Origin: Serratia rhizosphaerae | GTDB taxonomy: Bacteria; Pseudomonadota; Gammaproteobacteria; Enterobacterales; Enterobacteriaceae | Length of the DNA: 64,000 nt | Direction: 5' to 3' | Assembly: GCF_009817885.1 (NCBI RefSeq) | Contig: NZ_CP041764.1 | Span: forward strand, 3,100,001-3,164,000 | In this document: piece after piece, positions 9,533-18,396 of the stretch | How positions within the stretch are numbered: position 1 is the stretch's first letter | How the letters are laid out: every line of letters starts with the position of its first letter | Notes under the pieces: generated by a model | Seen by the model: only the letters and a program-made list of their open reading frames with translations | The model's database searches: none | What the model was told of the DNA's origin: nothing | Program-made: the position numbers and the translations under genes

Positions 9533-10957
9533 ATGAGTACTGAAATAAAAACTCAGGTCGTGGTACTTGGGGCGGGCCCAGCAGGCTACTCTGCTGCCTT
9601 TCGTTGCGCTGACTTAGGTCTTGAAACCGTTCTGGTTGAACGTTATTCCACGCTGGGCGGGGTTTGCCTGAACGTGGGATGTATCCCTTCCAAAGCACTG
9701 TTGCACGTTGCCAAAGTGATTGAAGAAGCCAAAGCACTGGCTGAACACGGCATCGTTTTCGGTGAGCCGAAAACCGACATCAACAAGATCCGTACCTGGA
9801 AAGAGAAAGTCATCACTCAGCTGACCGGCGGTCTGGCGGGTATGGCTAAAGGCCGTAAAGTTAAAGTGGTTAACGGTCTGGGCAAATTTACCGGCGCTAA
9901 CACCCTGGTTGTTGAAGGCGAAAACGGTCCGACCACCATCAACTTCGATAACGCCATCATTGCCGCAGGTTCTCGTCCAATCCAACTGCCATTTATCCCT
10001 CATGATGACCCACGCGTGTGGGATTCCACCGATGCGCTGGAGCTGAAAACCGTCCCAGAGCGTATGCTGGTGATGGGCGGCGGTATCATCGGTCTGGAAA
10101 TGGGCACCGTCTACCACGCGCTGGGTTCTCAGATTGACGTGGTGGAAATGTTCGATCAGGTGATCCCGGCGGCTGATAAAGACGTGGTGAAGGTGTTCAC
10201 CAAGCGTATCAGCAAGCAGTTCAACCTGATGCTGGAAACCAAAGTGACTGCGGTAGAAGCCAAAGAAGATGGTATCTACGTCACGATGGAAGGCAAAAAA
10301 GCGCCTGCGGAACCACAGCGTTATGACGCGGTGCTGGTGGCTATCGGCCGTGTGCCGAACGGTAAACTGCTGGATGCCGACAAAGCGGGCGTGGCGGTTG
10401 ATGAGCGCGGCTTTATCAACGTTGACAAGCAGATGCGCACCAACGTACCGAACATCTTCGCCATCGGCGATATCGTCGGCCAGCCGATGCTGGCGCACAA
10501 AGGCGTGCATGAAGGCCACGTGGCGGCGGAAGTTATCTCCGGTCTGAAGCACTACTTCGATCCGAAAGTGATTCCATCCATCGCGTATACCGAGCCGGAA
10601 GTGGCATGGGTAGGTCTGACCGAGAAAGAAGCGAAAGAGAAAGGCATCAGCTATGAAACCGCCACCTTCCCGTGGGCGGCGTCCGGCCGTGCTATCGCTT
10701 CCGACTGTGCAGACGGCATGACCAAACTGATCTTCGACAAAGAGACTCACCGTGTTATCGGCGGGGCGATTGTCGGCACCAACGGCGGCGAGCTGCTGGG
10801 TGAGATCGGTCTGGCTATCGAGATGGGTTGTGATGCGGAAGATATCGCGCTGACCATCCACGCTCACCCAACCCTGCACGAATCGGTAGGTATGGCGGCT
10901 GAGATGTTTGAAGGCAGCATTACCGACCTGCCTAACCCGAAGGCCAAGAAAAAGTAA
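9533..10957 (+). CDS. lpd: Dihydrolipoamide dehydrogenase Lpd (E3)
   Basis: 474 residues, colinear with E. coli Lpd. It re-oxidises dihydrolipoyl arms of the pyruvate and 2-oxoglutarate dehydrogenases and of the glycine cleavage system, passing electrons through FAD to NAD+. FAD motif GAGPAGYSAA at the N-terminus; redox disulfide C45-x4-C50 in GGVCLNVGCIPSK; NAD motif GGGIIGLEMG; second FAD motif NIFAIGDIVG; C-terminal dimer domain with the catalytic HAHPTLHES. Two ATGs stand back to back; the second (9533) gives the conserved MSTEIKTQ start with AAGAGGT before it. It has its own upstream region with an ERIC repeat, so it is likely expressed both with and apart from aceEF. Confidence 0.98.
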   Translation: MSTEIKTQVVVLGAGPAGYSAAFRCADLGLETVLVERYSTLGGVCLNVGCIPSKALLHVAKVIEEAKALAEHGIVFGEPKTDINKIRTWKEKVITQLTGGLAGMAKGRKVKVVNGLGKFTGANTLVVEGENGPTTINFDNAIIAAGSRPIQLPFIPHDDPRVWDSTDALELKTVPERMLVMGGGIIGLEMGTVYHALGSQIDVVEMFDQVIPAADKDVVKVFTKRISKQFNLMLETKVTAVEAKEDGIYVTMEGKKAPAEPQRYDAVLVAIGRVPNGKLLDADKAGVAVDERGFINVDKQMRTNVPNIFAIGDIVGQPMLAHKGVHEGHVAAEVISGLKHYFDPKVIPSIAYTEPEVAWVGLTEKEAKEKGISYETATFPWAASGRAIASDCADGMTKLIFDKETHRVIGGAIVGTNGGELLGEIGLAIEMGCDAEDIALTIHAHPTLHESVGMAAEMFEGSITDLPNPKAKKK

Positions 10958-10983
10958 TTTTTCCGGCTTAAACGGTTGATAAG

Positions 10984-11009
10984 CGGCTCCTGAGAAGGGG
11001 CCGTTTTTT
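10984..11009 (+). terminator. Rho-independent terminator of lpd
   Basis: CGGCTCC and GGGGCCG (one G-T pair) enclose loop TGAGAA and are followed by six Ts, 26 bases after the lpd stop. Confidence 0.9.
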
Positions 11010-11049
11010 ATGACGCCGCTAAAAGGCCGCTCAGAGAGCGGCCAGTAGC

Positions 11050-11172
11050 TTACTTGTTCTGGACTATCACGTTCAGCGTCAGGCTGTTGCCGTTGACCGA
11101 CCAACCGCCTTTATCAACCCCAAACGCCGCGCCCAGTACAATGAGCAGGATAAATAACGAACTCCTTTTCAT
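11050..11172 (-). CDS. Small putative secreted or membrane peptide, unknown function
   Basis: 40 residues from ATG at 11172. The N-terminus MKRSSLFILLIVLGAAFG looks like a signal peptide or single membrane anchor, and the remainder DKGGWSVNGNSLTLNVIVQNK is polar and beta-prone. A longer frame starts at 11253 but adds an unlikely cysteine/tryptophan-rich leader. The ribosome site is weak. It lies convergent to lpd, 92 bp behind it. I do not recognise a family. The hydrophobic start and normal composition argue for a real small gene, but there is no independent support. Confidence 0.4.
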   Translation of the reverse strand: MKRSSLFILLIVLGAAFGVDKGGWSVNGNSLTLNVIVQNK

Positions 11173-11433
11173 TGCGCGATCCCTGTGGAACCACGACCAC
11201 CGCGACTTCACCGGGAAAATCCCGGTGGAACAAGCGCTTTGTGACGCTCGCATCGCAGTTGTGGCAGAACTGTCCTCAAGCCCGGTGACCGGCTGCTAAA
11301 CCGGCAGAACAGACCCGGTGAGATAGTAACGTGGAATCATGTTTTCCACATTCTTTTTGTTGATTTTTTAAGCGTGATTGCGCAGAATGTCTCTGCTTTG
11401 TGGCGCTTGTATCGTACTTAATCGATGTAAGTA

Positions 11434-11465
11434 TTCCGTCCGGTGCCTGCTAACGCCGTACGGAA
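11434..11465 (+). other. Stem-loop before an orphan terminator (possible sRNA)
   Basis: TTCCGT-C-CGG pairs with CCG-T-ACGGAA, with one mismatch, just upstream of a strong terminator that has no obvious gene before it on this strand. A further small inverted repeat, ACTTA...TAAGT, lies at 11416-11432. Such a chain of hairpins ending in a U tract is what a small RNA 3' part looks like. No firm promoter was found. Confidence 0.35.
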
Positions 11466-11471
11466 CAAAGG

Positions 11472-11496
11472 AACCGCCTTAACGGCGGTTTTTTTG
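11472..11496 (+). terminator. Rho-independent terminator without an assigned gene
   Basis: AACCGCC, loop TTAAC, GGCGGTT, then a seven-T run, G and more Ts. It lies about 460 bp beyond the lpd terminator and 390 bp before acnB. It must end some transcript, perhaps a small RNA. Confidence 0.85.
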
Positions 11497-11540
11497 TTTT
11501 TGTCTCCGGCGTTTTTTCCGCTGTTCAAACAATAGTTATT

Positions 11541-11559
11541 GTAATAGTGTGGCTATTAC
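11541..11559. promoter_or_regulatory. 19-bp dyad upstream of acnB
   Basis: GTAATAG-TGTGG-CTATTAC is a perfect inverted repeat with a 5-base spacer, 324 bp before the acnB start. The binding protein is not recognised. Confidence 0.4.
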
Positions 11560-11882
11560 GATGCGCCCGACCGCCTTGTCCTGCCTGCATTGCAGCCGAT
11601 TACTCTGTGCTCAACGATTCAGCAAAGATTTAATGTTGCTTTTATGTGAACGAATTAACAACCGATTCAAATCCTGATATGCTGGCTGGGCGGAACCGGG
11701 CACTGTACCTTACAGTCCAGGACATCGACAGCAGTGCCTCGTAATATCGCCGTGCGCTAAAAAACCCGGCTTTGATAACAAATCCGGAGTCTCAGAGGCT
11801 GCAGCCGACAGCGCTGCCGTTTCAGCGACGCAAGGTATGGACGCCAGGCACAATAAATGACAATGAGAGCGAGGAGAAAGTC

Positions 11883-14480
11883 GTGCTAGAAGAATACCGT
11901 AAGCACGTGGCCGAGCGTGCTGCAGAGGGCATCGTCCCTAAGCCATTAGATGCATCACAAATGGCAGCGCTGGTCGAATCATTAAAGAATCCGCCGCAAG
12001 GCGAAGAAGAATTCCTGTTAGACCTGCTGATTAACCGTGTTCCACCAGGCGTCGACGAAGCCGCCTACGTCAAAGCAGGTTTCCTGGCAGCCATCGCCAA
12101 AGGCGAAGCCACCTCCCCCCTGATTACTCCGGAAAAAGCCGTTGAACTGCTGGGCACCATGCAGGGCGGTTACAATATTCATCCGCTGATTGAAGCGCTG
12201 GACGATGACAAGCTGGCGCCTATCGCCGCCAAAGCGCTGTCTCATACCCTGCTGATGTTTGACAACTTCTACGACGTGGAAGAGAAGGCCAAAGCGGGCA
12301 ACGCCTACGCCAAGCAAATCATGCAGTCATGGGCCGATGCCGAATGGTACCTGTCCCGTCCGGAACTGGCGGAAAAACTCACCGTTACCGTCTTTAAGGT
12401 AACCGGTGAAACCAATACCGATGACCTGTCTCCGGCGCCGGATGCCTGGTCACGCCCGGATATTCCGCTGCACGCGCTGGCAATGCTGAAAAACGAACGT
12501 GACGGCATCGTACCGGATCAGCCGGGCAGCGTCGGCCCGATCAAACAGATTGAAGCGCTGAGCGAAAAAGGCTTCCCGCTGGCTTACGTCGGCGACGTGG
12601 TCGGCACCGGCTCTTCCCGTAAATCCGCCACCAACTCGGTGCTGTGGTTTATGGGCGACGACATCCCTCACGTGCCGAACAAACGTGGCGGCGGCGTGGT
12701 GCTGGGCGGTAAAATCGCGCCTATCTTCTTCAACACCATGGAAGATGCCGGCGCACTGCCGATCGAAGTGGACGTTTCCGACCTGAATATGGGCGATGTG
12801 ATCGACATCTTCCCGTACAAAGGCGAAGTGCGTAACCACGAAACCGGCGAGCTGATCGCCAGCTTCGAGCTGAAAACCGACGTGCTGCTGGACGAAGTGC
12901 GCGCCGGCGGCCGTATCCCGTTGATCATCGGCCGCGGCCTGACCACCAAGGCGCGCGAGGCGCTGGGCCTGCCGAATACCGACGTATTCCGCATCTCCAA
13001 ACCGGTTGCGGCAAGCGATCGCGGCTTCTCGCTGGCGCAAAAAATGGTTGGCCGCGCCTGCGGCGTAGCCGGCGTGCGCCCGGGCGAATACTGCGAACCG
13101 AAGATGACCTCGGTCGGCTCCCAGGACACCACCGGCCCGATGACCCGTGACGAGCTGAAAGATCTGGCCTGCCTGGGCTTCTCCGCCGATCTGGTGATGC
13201 AGTCCTTCTGTCATACCGCCGCCTATCCGAAGCCGGTTGACGTGACCACGCACCACACGCTGCCGGACTTTATCATGAACCGTGGCGGCGTCTCGCTGCG
13301 TCCGGGCGACGGCATCATCCACTCATGGCTGAACCGCATGCTGCTGCCGGATACCGTCGGCACCGGCGGCGATTCCCACACCCGTTTCCCGATCGGCATC
13401 TCCTTCCCGGCCGGTTCCGGTCTGGTGGCGTTTGCCGCCGCGACCGGCGTGATGCCGCTGGATATGCCTGAGTCGGTGCTGGTGCGCTTCAAAGGTAAAA
13501 TGCAGCCGGGCATTACGCTGCGCGACCTGGTGCACGCCATCCCTTACTATGCGATCCAGCAGGGTCTGCTGACCGTTGAGAAGAAAGGCAAGAAAAACAT
13601 CTTCTCCGGCCGCATTCTGGAAATTGAAGGCCTGCCGGAACTGAAGGTTGAACAGGCCTTCGAACTGGCGGATGCGTCCGCCGAACGTTCCGCCGCCGGC
13701 TGTACCATCAAGCTGGATAAGTCGCCGATCGAAGAGTATCTGAACTCCAACATCGTGCTGCTGAAATGGATGATCTCCGAAGGTTACGGTGACCGTCGTA
13801 CGCTGGAGCGCCGTATTCAGGGCATGGAAAAATGGCTGGCGGATCCGCAGCTGCTGGAAGGCGACGCCGATGCGGAGTACGCGGCGGTGATCGAGATCGA
13901 CCTGGCGGAAATCAACCAGCCGATCCTGTGTGCGCCAAACGATCCGGACGACGCGCGTCTGCTGTCCGACGTGGCCAACAGCAAAATCGACGAAGTGTTC
14001 ATCGGTTCCTGCATGACCAACATCGGCCACTTCCGTGCGGCGGGCAAGCTGCTGGATCAGCACAAAGGCCAGCTGCCGACCCGTCTGTGGGTGGCGCCGC
14101 CGACCAAGATGGATGCGGCCCAGCTGACCGAAGAAGGCTACTACAGCGTATTCGGCAAGAGCGGGGCGCGTATCGAGATCCCAGGCTGCTCGCTGTGCAT
14201 GGGCAACCAGGCGCGCGTTGCTGACGGCGCGACGGTGGTGTCGACTTCAACCCGTAACTTCCCGAACCGTCTGGGCACCGGCGCCAATGTTTATCTGGCA
14301 TCGGCAGAGCTGGCGGCGGTGGCTTCGCTGCTGGGGCGCTTACCAACGCCGGACGAGTATCAGACCTATATGGAGCAGGTGGATAAGAGCGCGGCCGACA
14401 CTTACCGCTATCTGAACTTCAACCAGCTGGAGCAGTATACGGAGAAAGCCGACGGTGTGATTTTCCAGACCGCCGTGTAA
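11883..14480 (+). CDS. acnB: Aconitate hydratase B AcnB
   Basis: 865 residues from the GTG at 11883, the exact length of E. coli AcnB. This start is chosen because VLEEYRKHVAERAAEGI is the conserved N-terminus and GAGGAGAAAG lies just before it; an in-frame ATG 37 codons upstream is ignored. It interconverts citrate and isocitrate with a [4Fe-4S] cluster. The HEAT-like domain comes first, then the swivel domain (GDVVGTGSSRKSATNS). The cluster cysteines lie in FIGSCMTNIGHF and in IPGCSLCMGNQARV. In E. coli its mRNA is a target of iron-responsive control and the apo-form binds RNA. A strong terminator follows. Confidence 0.98.
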   Translation: MLEEYRKHVAERAAEGIVPKPLDASQMAALVESLKNPPQGEEEFLLDLLINRVPPGVDEAAYVKAGFLAAIAKGEATSPLITPEKAVELLGTMQGGYNIHPLIEALDDDKLAPIAAKALSHTLLMFDNFYDVEEKAKAGNAYAKQIMQSWADAEWYLSRPELAEKLTVTVFKVTGETNTDDLSPAPDAWSRPDIPLHALAMLKNERDGIVPDQPGSVGPIKQIEALSEKGFPLAYVGDVVGTGSSRKSATNSVLWFMGDDIPHVPNKRGGGVVLGGKIAPIFFNTMEDAGALPIEVDVSDLNMGDVIDIFPYKGEVRNHETGELIASFELKTDVLLDEVRAGGRIPLIIGRGLTTKAREALGLPNTDVFRISKPVAASDRGFSLAQKMVGRACGVAGVRPGEYCEPKMTSVGSQDTTGPMTRDELKDLACLGFSADLVMQSFCHTAAYPKPVDVTTHHTLPDFIMNRGGVSLRPGDGIIHSWLNRMLLPDTVGTGGDSHTRFPIGISFPAGSGLVAFAAATGVMPLDMPESVLVRFKGKMQPGITLRDLVHAIPYYAIQQGLLTVEKKGKKNIFSGRILEIEGLPELKVEQAFELADASAERSAAGCTIKLDKSPIEEYLNSNIVLLKWMISEGYGDRRTLERRIQGMEKWLADPQLLEGDADAEYAAVIEIDLAEINQPILCAPNDPDDARLLSDVANSKIDEVFIGSCMTNIGHFRAAGKLLDQHKGQLPTRLWVAPPTKMDAAQLTEEGYYSVFGKSGARIEIPGCSLCMGNQARVADGATVVSTSTRNFPNRLGTGANVYLASAELAAVASLLGRLPTPDEYQTYMEQVDKSAADTYRYLNFNQLEQYTEKADGVIFQTAV

Positions 14481-14508
14481 AAACCGCACGCTGTTAATGC
14501 GCTATCAG

Positions 14509-14533
14509 GGGAGCCGCCAGGCTCCCTTTTTTT
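14509..14533 (+). terminator. Rho-independent terminator of acnB
   Basis: GGGAGCC, loop GCCA, GGCTCCC, then seven Ts, 28 bases after the acnB stop. Confidence 0.92.
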
Positions 14534-14587
14534 ATGCCTGAACTGTGACCTTTTCCGCATTTGTATGTTTTTAATTAACTAAAAATT

Positions 14588-14614
14588 AAAGGTTATTTTA
14601 AATCATTAACCTTT
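14588..14614. promoter_or_regulatory. Probable MdcR operator upstream of mdcA
   Basis: AAAGGTTA and TAACCTTT are perfect arms around 11 bases, so the inner part reads TTA-N11-TAA, the LysR-family T-N11-A layout. It lies 116 bp before mdcA. MdcR is the LysR regulator at the other end of this locus, so the pairing is an inference. Confidence 0.6.
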
Positions 14615-14624
14615 GGCTAATGAT
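14602..14624. promoter_or_regulatory. Overlapping second dyad upstream of mdcA
   Basis: ATCATTA-N9-TAATGAT is a perfect 7-bp inverted repeat that overlaps the right arm of the dyad at 14588-14614. It may be an activation subsite for the same regulator. Confidence 0.45.
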
Positions 14625-14730
14625 TGCCTCTGGTGGTTGATTGATGGTTAATAGTTAGCGTCCTAATCTAATCCTGTCCGTAATTCTTACTGCGTGAAGC
14701 GTAAATCAATTAAACCGGGGAGGTTTAGCT

Positions 14731-16392
14731 ATGTCGCTTTATCAACAGCCCGCCCGCGTCTGGGATACCCGGCGTCAGGAGAAACAACGCCGGCTGGCCA
14801 GCGTACAGGGGCAGGTGCAAGGGAAGGTGATCCCTACCGCAGATTTAACCGCGGCGCTGGAACGGCTGCTGGTGCCGGGGGACCGCGTGGTGCTGGAAGG
14901 GAACAACCAAAAACAGGCAGATTTCCTTTCCCGCATGCTGGCGCAGGTCGACCCGTCGACCGTGCACGATCTGCATATGATTATGCCGAGCGTCGGCCGC
15001 GCCGAACATCTGGATATTTTCGAAAAAGGCATTGCCCGCAAGCTGGACTTCGCCTTTTCCGGCACCCAGAGCCTGCGTATTTCTCAGCTGCTGGAAGATG
15101 GCCAGCTGGAAATCGGCGCCATCCACACCTATATCGAACTCTATTCGCGTCTGTATGTTGACCTGGTGCCGAACGTGGCGCTGGTGGCCGGCTTCAAGGC
15201 CGACCGGCAGGGCAATCTGTATACCGGCCCCAGCACCGAGGATACCCCGGCGCTGGTGGAGGCCGCGGCGTTTAAAGACGGGATCGTGATTGCTCAGGTC
15301 AACGAGCTGGTGGACGACGAAACTGACCTGCCGCGGGTCGATATTCCCGGTTCGTGGATCGACTTTGTGGTGGTGGCGGATCGGCCGTTCTTTATCGAAC
15401 CGCTGTTTACCCGCGATCCACGGCTGATCAAACCCGTCCACGTACTGATGGGCATGATGGCCATCAAAGGCATCTATGCCGAGCATCAGGTGCAGTCTCT
15501 TAACCACGGTATCGGCTTCAACACCGCCGCTATCGAACTGCTGCTGCCGACCTACGGCGAGCGGCTGGGGCTGAAAGGCAAAATCTGCAAACACTGGACC
15601 CTGAACCCGCACCCGACCCTGATCCCGGCGATTGAAAGCGGCTGGGTGGAAACCGTGCACTGTTTTGGCGGCGAACTGGGCATGGAGGATTACATCGCCG
15701 CGCGTCCGGATATTTTCTTCACCGGCCGCGATGGTTCGATGCGTTCCAACCGCGCCTTCTGCCAGATGGCGGGCCAGTACGCGGTGGATATGTTTATCGG
15801 CTCCACGCTGCAGATTGACGCCATGGCGCACTCGTCCACCGTAACGCGCGGGCGGCTCTCCGGCTTCGGCGGCGCGCCGAATATGGGCCACGATCCGCAT
15901 GGCCGCCGTCATGCCACTCCCGCATGGCTGGATATGATCGAGGAGCCGGATCCGCTGGCGCGCGGCCGCAAGCTGGTGGTGCAGATGGTGGAAACCTTCC
16001 AGGCCGGCGCGAAGCCGACCTTTGTCGAGAAGCTCGATGCAATCGACGTCGCCAAAGACGCCGGCATGCCGCTGGCGCCGGTGATGATTTATGGCGATGA
16101 CGTCACCCACGTACTGACCGAAGAGGGCATCGCCTATCTGTACCGCGCCCGTTCGCTGGAGGAGCGCCGCGCGATGGTCGCCGCCGTGGCCGGCATTACC
16201 GATATCGGCCTGGGCGTGGACGCCGCGCGGGTGGCGCAGCTGCGCCGCGAAGGCAAAGTGGCGTACCCGGAAGATATGGGCATCCGCCGCACCGAGGCCG
16301 ATCGTTCGCTGCTGGCGGCGGGCAGCGTGGCCGATCTGGTGGACTGGTCCGGCGGTCTGTACAACCCGCCGGCTAAATTCCGGAGCTGGTGA
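14731..16392 (+). CDS. mdcA: Malonate decarboxylase alpha subunit (ACP transferase) MdcA
   Basis: 553 residues, close to the 551 of Klebsiella MdcA. It exchanges acetyl for malonyl on the acyl carrier protein MdcC. The start is well placed behind GGGGAGG. The chain shows the CoA-transferase-like fold typical of the family (LVPGDRVVLEGNNQKQADFLSRML, YAVDMFIGSTLQIDAMAHSSTVTRGRLSGFGGAPNMGHDPHGRR). It is the first gene of the mdcABCDEFGH operon; the stop overlaps the mdcB start. The operon sits between acnB and yacL, which are close together in E. coli. Confidence 0.96.
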   Translation: MSLYQQPARVWDTRRQEKQRRLASVQGQVQGKVIPTADLTAALERLLVPGDRVVLEGNNQKQADFLSRMLAQVDPSTVHDLHMIMPSVGRAEHLDIFEKGIARKLDFAFSGTQSLRISQLLEDGQLEIGAIHTYIELYSRLYVDLVPNVALVAGFKADRQGNLYTGPSTEDTPALVEAAAFKDGIVIAQVNELVDDETDLPRVDIPGSWIDFVVVADRPFFIEPLFTRDPRLIKPVHVLMGMMAIKGIYAEHQVQSLNHGIGFNTAAIELLLPTYGERLGLKGKICKHWTLNPHPTLIPAIESGWVETVHCFGGELGMEDYIAARPDIFFTGRDGSMRSNRAFCQMAGQYAVDMFIGSTLQIDAMAHSSTVTRGRLSGFGGAPNMGHDPHGRRHATPAWLDMIEEPDPLARGRKLVVQMVETFQAGAKPTFVEKLDAIDVAKDAGMPLAPVMIYGDDVTHVLTEEGIAYLYRARSLEERRAMVAAVAGITDIGLGVDAARVAQLRREGKVAYPEDMGIRRTEADRSLLAAGSVADLVDWSGGLYNPPAKFRSW

Positions 16393-17246
16393 TGACACTT
16401 TCCCCCTGCAGCAGTGCGTCGCGGGTCGATGCCGTCGCGCTGAGTCTGGCGGACGCCGCCACTCAGGCGCTGATTGACGAGGCGCGCCTCAGCCCGAAGC
16501 CGGGGCTGGTGGACGCGCGCGGCAGCGGCGCGCATCAGGATCTGACGCTGGCGCTGATGGAGCGCTCTGCTCTCAGTCTGCATGACACCTTTTATGCGTT
16601 GGCGATCGCCGGCTGGCAGCGCCCGGCGGACGGCGCGCTGCGTCAGGAGGTTGGCCGCATCGGTCGCGAGGGCGAACGGCGGATGATGGCGGCGACCGGC
16701 GGGGTGAACACCCATCGCGGCGCCATCTGGGCGCTGGGGCTGCTGGTGACGGCGCTGGCGATGCGGGAGGGGCGCGCCGACGCGCGGCAAACCTGCCTGC
16801 GGGCGGCGCAGCTGGCGCAGTTGGCAGACCCGGCCAGCCCGAAATCGTTCAGCAACGGGCTGCGCGCTTCCCGGCGCTATCGGGTGCCTGGCGCGCGGGA
16901 AGAGGCGCAGCAAGGGTTTCCGCACGTGATGCGTCTGGCGCTGCCGCAGCTGTGGCGCAGCCGCGCAGCCGGCGCCGACGAACAGGCGGCCCGGCTCGAC
17001 GCGCTGATGGCGATCATGACCAGCCTGAGCGACACCTGCGTACTGTCGCGCGGGGGCTGGCCGGCGCTGCAGGCGATGCGGCAGGGCGCGCAGGCGGTAC
17101 TGTGCGCCGGCGGCTATCAGCGGCCGGAAGGGCGGGTGCAGCTGGCGCGGCTGGAACAGCGGCTGCTGGCCTGCAACGCTTCGCCGGGCGGGGCGGCGGA
17201 CTTATTGGCGGCGGCGCTGTTGCTCGATCGGGCGGCGGGCCGCTGA
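16392..17246 (+). CDS. mdcB: Triphosphoribosyl-dephospho-CoA synthase MdcB
   Basis: 284 residues, of the CitG/MdcB family. It makes 2'-(5''-triphosphoribosyl)-3'-dephospho-CoA, the precursor of the prosthetic group of MdcC. Family motifs: DEARLSPKPGLVDARGSGAHQDL near residue 30 and ATGGVNTHRGAIWALGLL near 100. A GTG precedes the ATG directly; the ATG at 16392 overlaps the mdcA stop (TGATG), a sign of translational coupling. The very high GC here makes reading frames on the other strand long, but these are shadows. Confidence 0.95.
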   Translation: MTLSPCSSASRVDAVALSLADAATQALIDEARLSPKPGLVDARGSGAHQDLTLALMERSALSLHDTFYALAIAGWQRPADGALRQEVGRIGREGERRMMAATGGVNTHRGAIWALGLLVTALAMREGRADARQTCLRAAQLAQLADPASPKSFSNGLRASRRYRVPGAREEAQQGFPHVMRLALPQLWRSRAAGADEQAARLDALMAIMTSLSDTCVLSRGGWPALQAMRQGAQAVLCAGGYQRPEGRVQLARLEQRLLACNASPGGAADLLAAALLLDRAAGR

Positions 17247-17267
17247 ACATCTATTCGGGAGGACGTT

Positions 17268-17567
17268 ATGGAACGTATTGAATTGAGCTATCCGGCTGCG
17301 GAGCGCGTGGTCGGCCAACGGTTGGCCGGCGTGGTTGGCTCCGGCGATATGGAGGCGCTGTTTGAGCCTGCAGAGGGCGACGTGCTGCGGGTGGTGATTA
17401 AAACCTCGGTCGACGGCAGCCAGCAGCGTTGGCGGCATCTGTTCGAGCGTTTGGCTGCGCTGCGCAGCCTGCCGGCGGGGCAACTGGAGATCAACGATTT
17501 CGGCGCGACGCCGGGGGTGGCGCGTCTGCGGATTGAACAGGTATTTGAGGAGGCCGGCCATGCGTGA
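17268..17567 (+). CDS. mdcC: Malonate decarboxylase acyl carrier protein MdcC
   Basis: 99 residues, the standard size for the delta subunit. Ser25 in VVGSGDMEALF is the expected attachment site of the phosphoribosyl-dephospho-CoA arm. It carries malonyl and acetyl thioesters between MdcA, MdcD and MdcE. A good GGAGG site precedes the ATG. The gene overlaps mdcD by 8 bases. Confidence 0.96.
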   Translation: MERIELSYPAAERVVGQRLAGVVGSGDMEALFEPAEGDVLRVVIKTSVDGSQQRWRHLFERLAALRSLPAGQLEINDFGATPGVARLRIEQVFEEAGHA

Positions 17568-18396
17568 AGATCTCAGCTTTATTGAACTCAGCGCCCGCGA
17601 GCGGGCGCGGCATTTACTTGACGACGGCAGCTTCCGCGAACTGCTGGGGCCGTTTGAACGTATTACCTCACCGTGGCTGGAGCCGCAGGGCATCGTCACC
17701 CAGGCGGATGACGGCATGGTGGTGGCCAAAGGCACCCTGAACGGCCAGCCGGCGGTGGTGGCTGCGGTTGAGGGGGCGTTCCAGGGCGGCAGCATGGGCG
17801 AAGTCTCCGGCGCCAAAATGGCGGCGGCGCTGGAGCTGGCGGCAGAGGATAACCGCAACGGCATTCCGACGCAGGCGGTGCTGCTGCTGGAAACCGGCGG
17901 CGTGCGTTTGCAGGAGGCCAATCTGGGGCTGGCGGCGATCGCCGATATTCATGCCGCCATCGCCGACCTGCGGCGCTATACCCCGGTGGTGGGCATTATC
18001 GCCGGTACCGTCGGCTGCTTCGGCGGCATGTCGATTGCCGCCGGCCTGTGCAGCTACCTGATCGTCACCCGCGAGGCGCGCCTGGGGCTTAACGGTCCGC
18101 AGGTGATTGAGCAGGAGGCGGGAATTGACGAGTACGACTCCCGCGATCGGCCGTTTATCTGGAGCATGACCGGCGGCGAGGTGCGTTACCGCAGCGGTTT
18201 CGCCGACGTTGAAGTGGAGGACGCGCTGCATCAGGTGCGCGCTGCGATGCTGGATTGCCTGGCGCGCGGCGTGCCGGGGCAGCACCGCAGTGAACGCTAT
18301 GACTATTACCTGCCGAAACTGACGCAGTTTGACAGCCGTCAGCAGGCGGACGCCGCCGTGGTGGCGCAACTTTTCACTCGGGAGGATCGCGCATGA
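17560..18396 (+). CDS. mdcD: Malonyl-S-ACP decarboxylase beta subunit MdcD
   Basis: 278 residues from ATG 17560, preceded by TGAGGAGG; a longer frame from 17533 lies inside mdcC and is discarded. It belongs to the carboxyltransferase/crotonase-like fold (QGIVTQADDGMVVAKGTLNGQPAVVAAVEGAFQGGSMGEVSGAKM, IIAGTVGCFGGMSIAAGL for the oxyanion glycines). Together with MdcE it removes CO2 from malonyl-ACP. It overlaps mdcC and mdcE, so the three products are probably made in fixed ratio. Confidence 0.96.
   Translation: MREDLSFIELSARERARHLLDDGSFRELLGPFERITSPWLEPQGIVTQADDGMVVAKGTLNGQPAVVAAVEGAFQGGSMGEVSGAKMAAALELAAEDNRNGIPTQAVLLLETGGVRLQEANLGLAAIADIHAAIADLRRYTPVVGIIAGTVGCFGGMSIAAGLCSYLIVTREARLGLNGPQVIEQEAGIDEYDSRDRPFIWSMTGGEVRYRSGFADVEVEDALHQVRAAMLDCLARGVPGQHRSERYDYYLPKLTQFDSRQQADAAVVAQLFTREDRA

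Larger units (their letters stand above)
11173..11882. other. Long gap before acnB
   Basis: 710 bp without a convincing protein gene; E. coli has yacH in this position, and none is seen here. It holds tandem hairpins with a terminator at 11434-11496, possibly the end of a small RNA, a 19-bp dyad at 11541-11559, and presumably the acnB promoter region. Confidence 0.5.

Noticed and set aside
11772..11882. 37-codon N-terminal extension of acnB
   Set aside because: The known AcnB N-terminus begins at the GTG at 11883 with a clear ribosome site; the extension has no family match.
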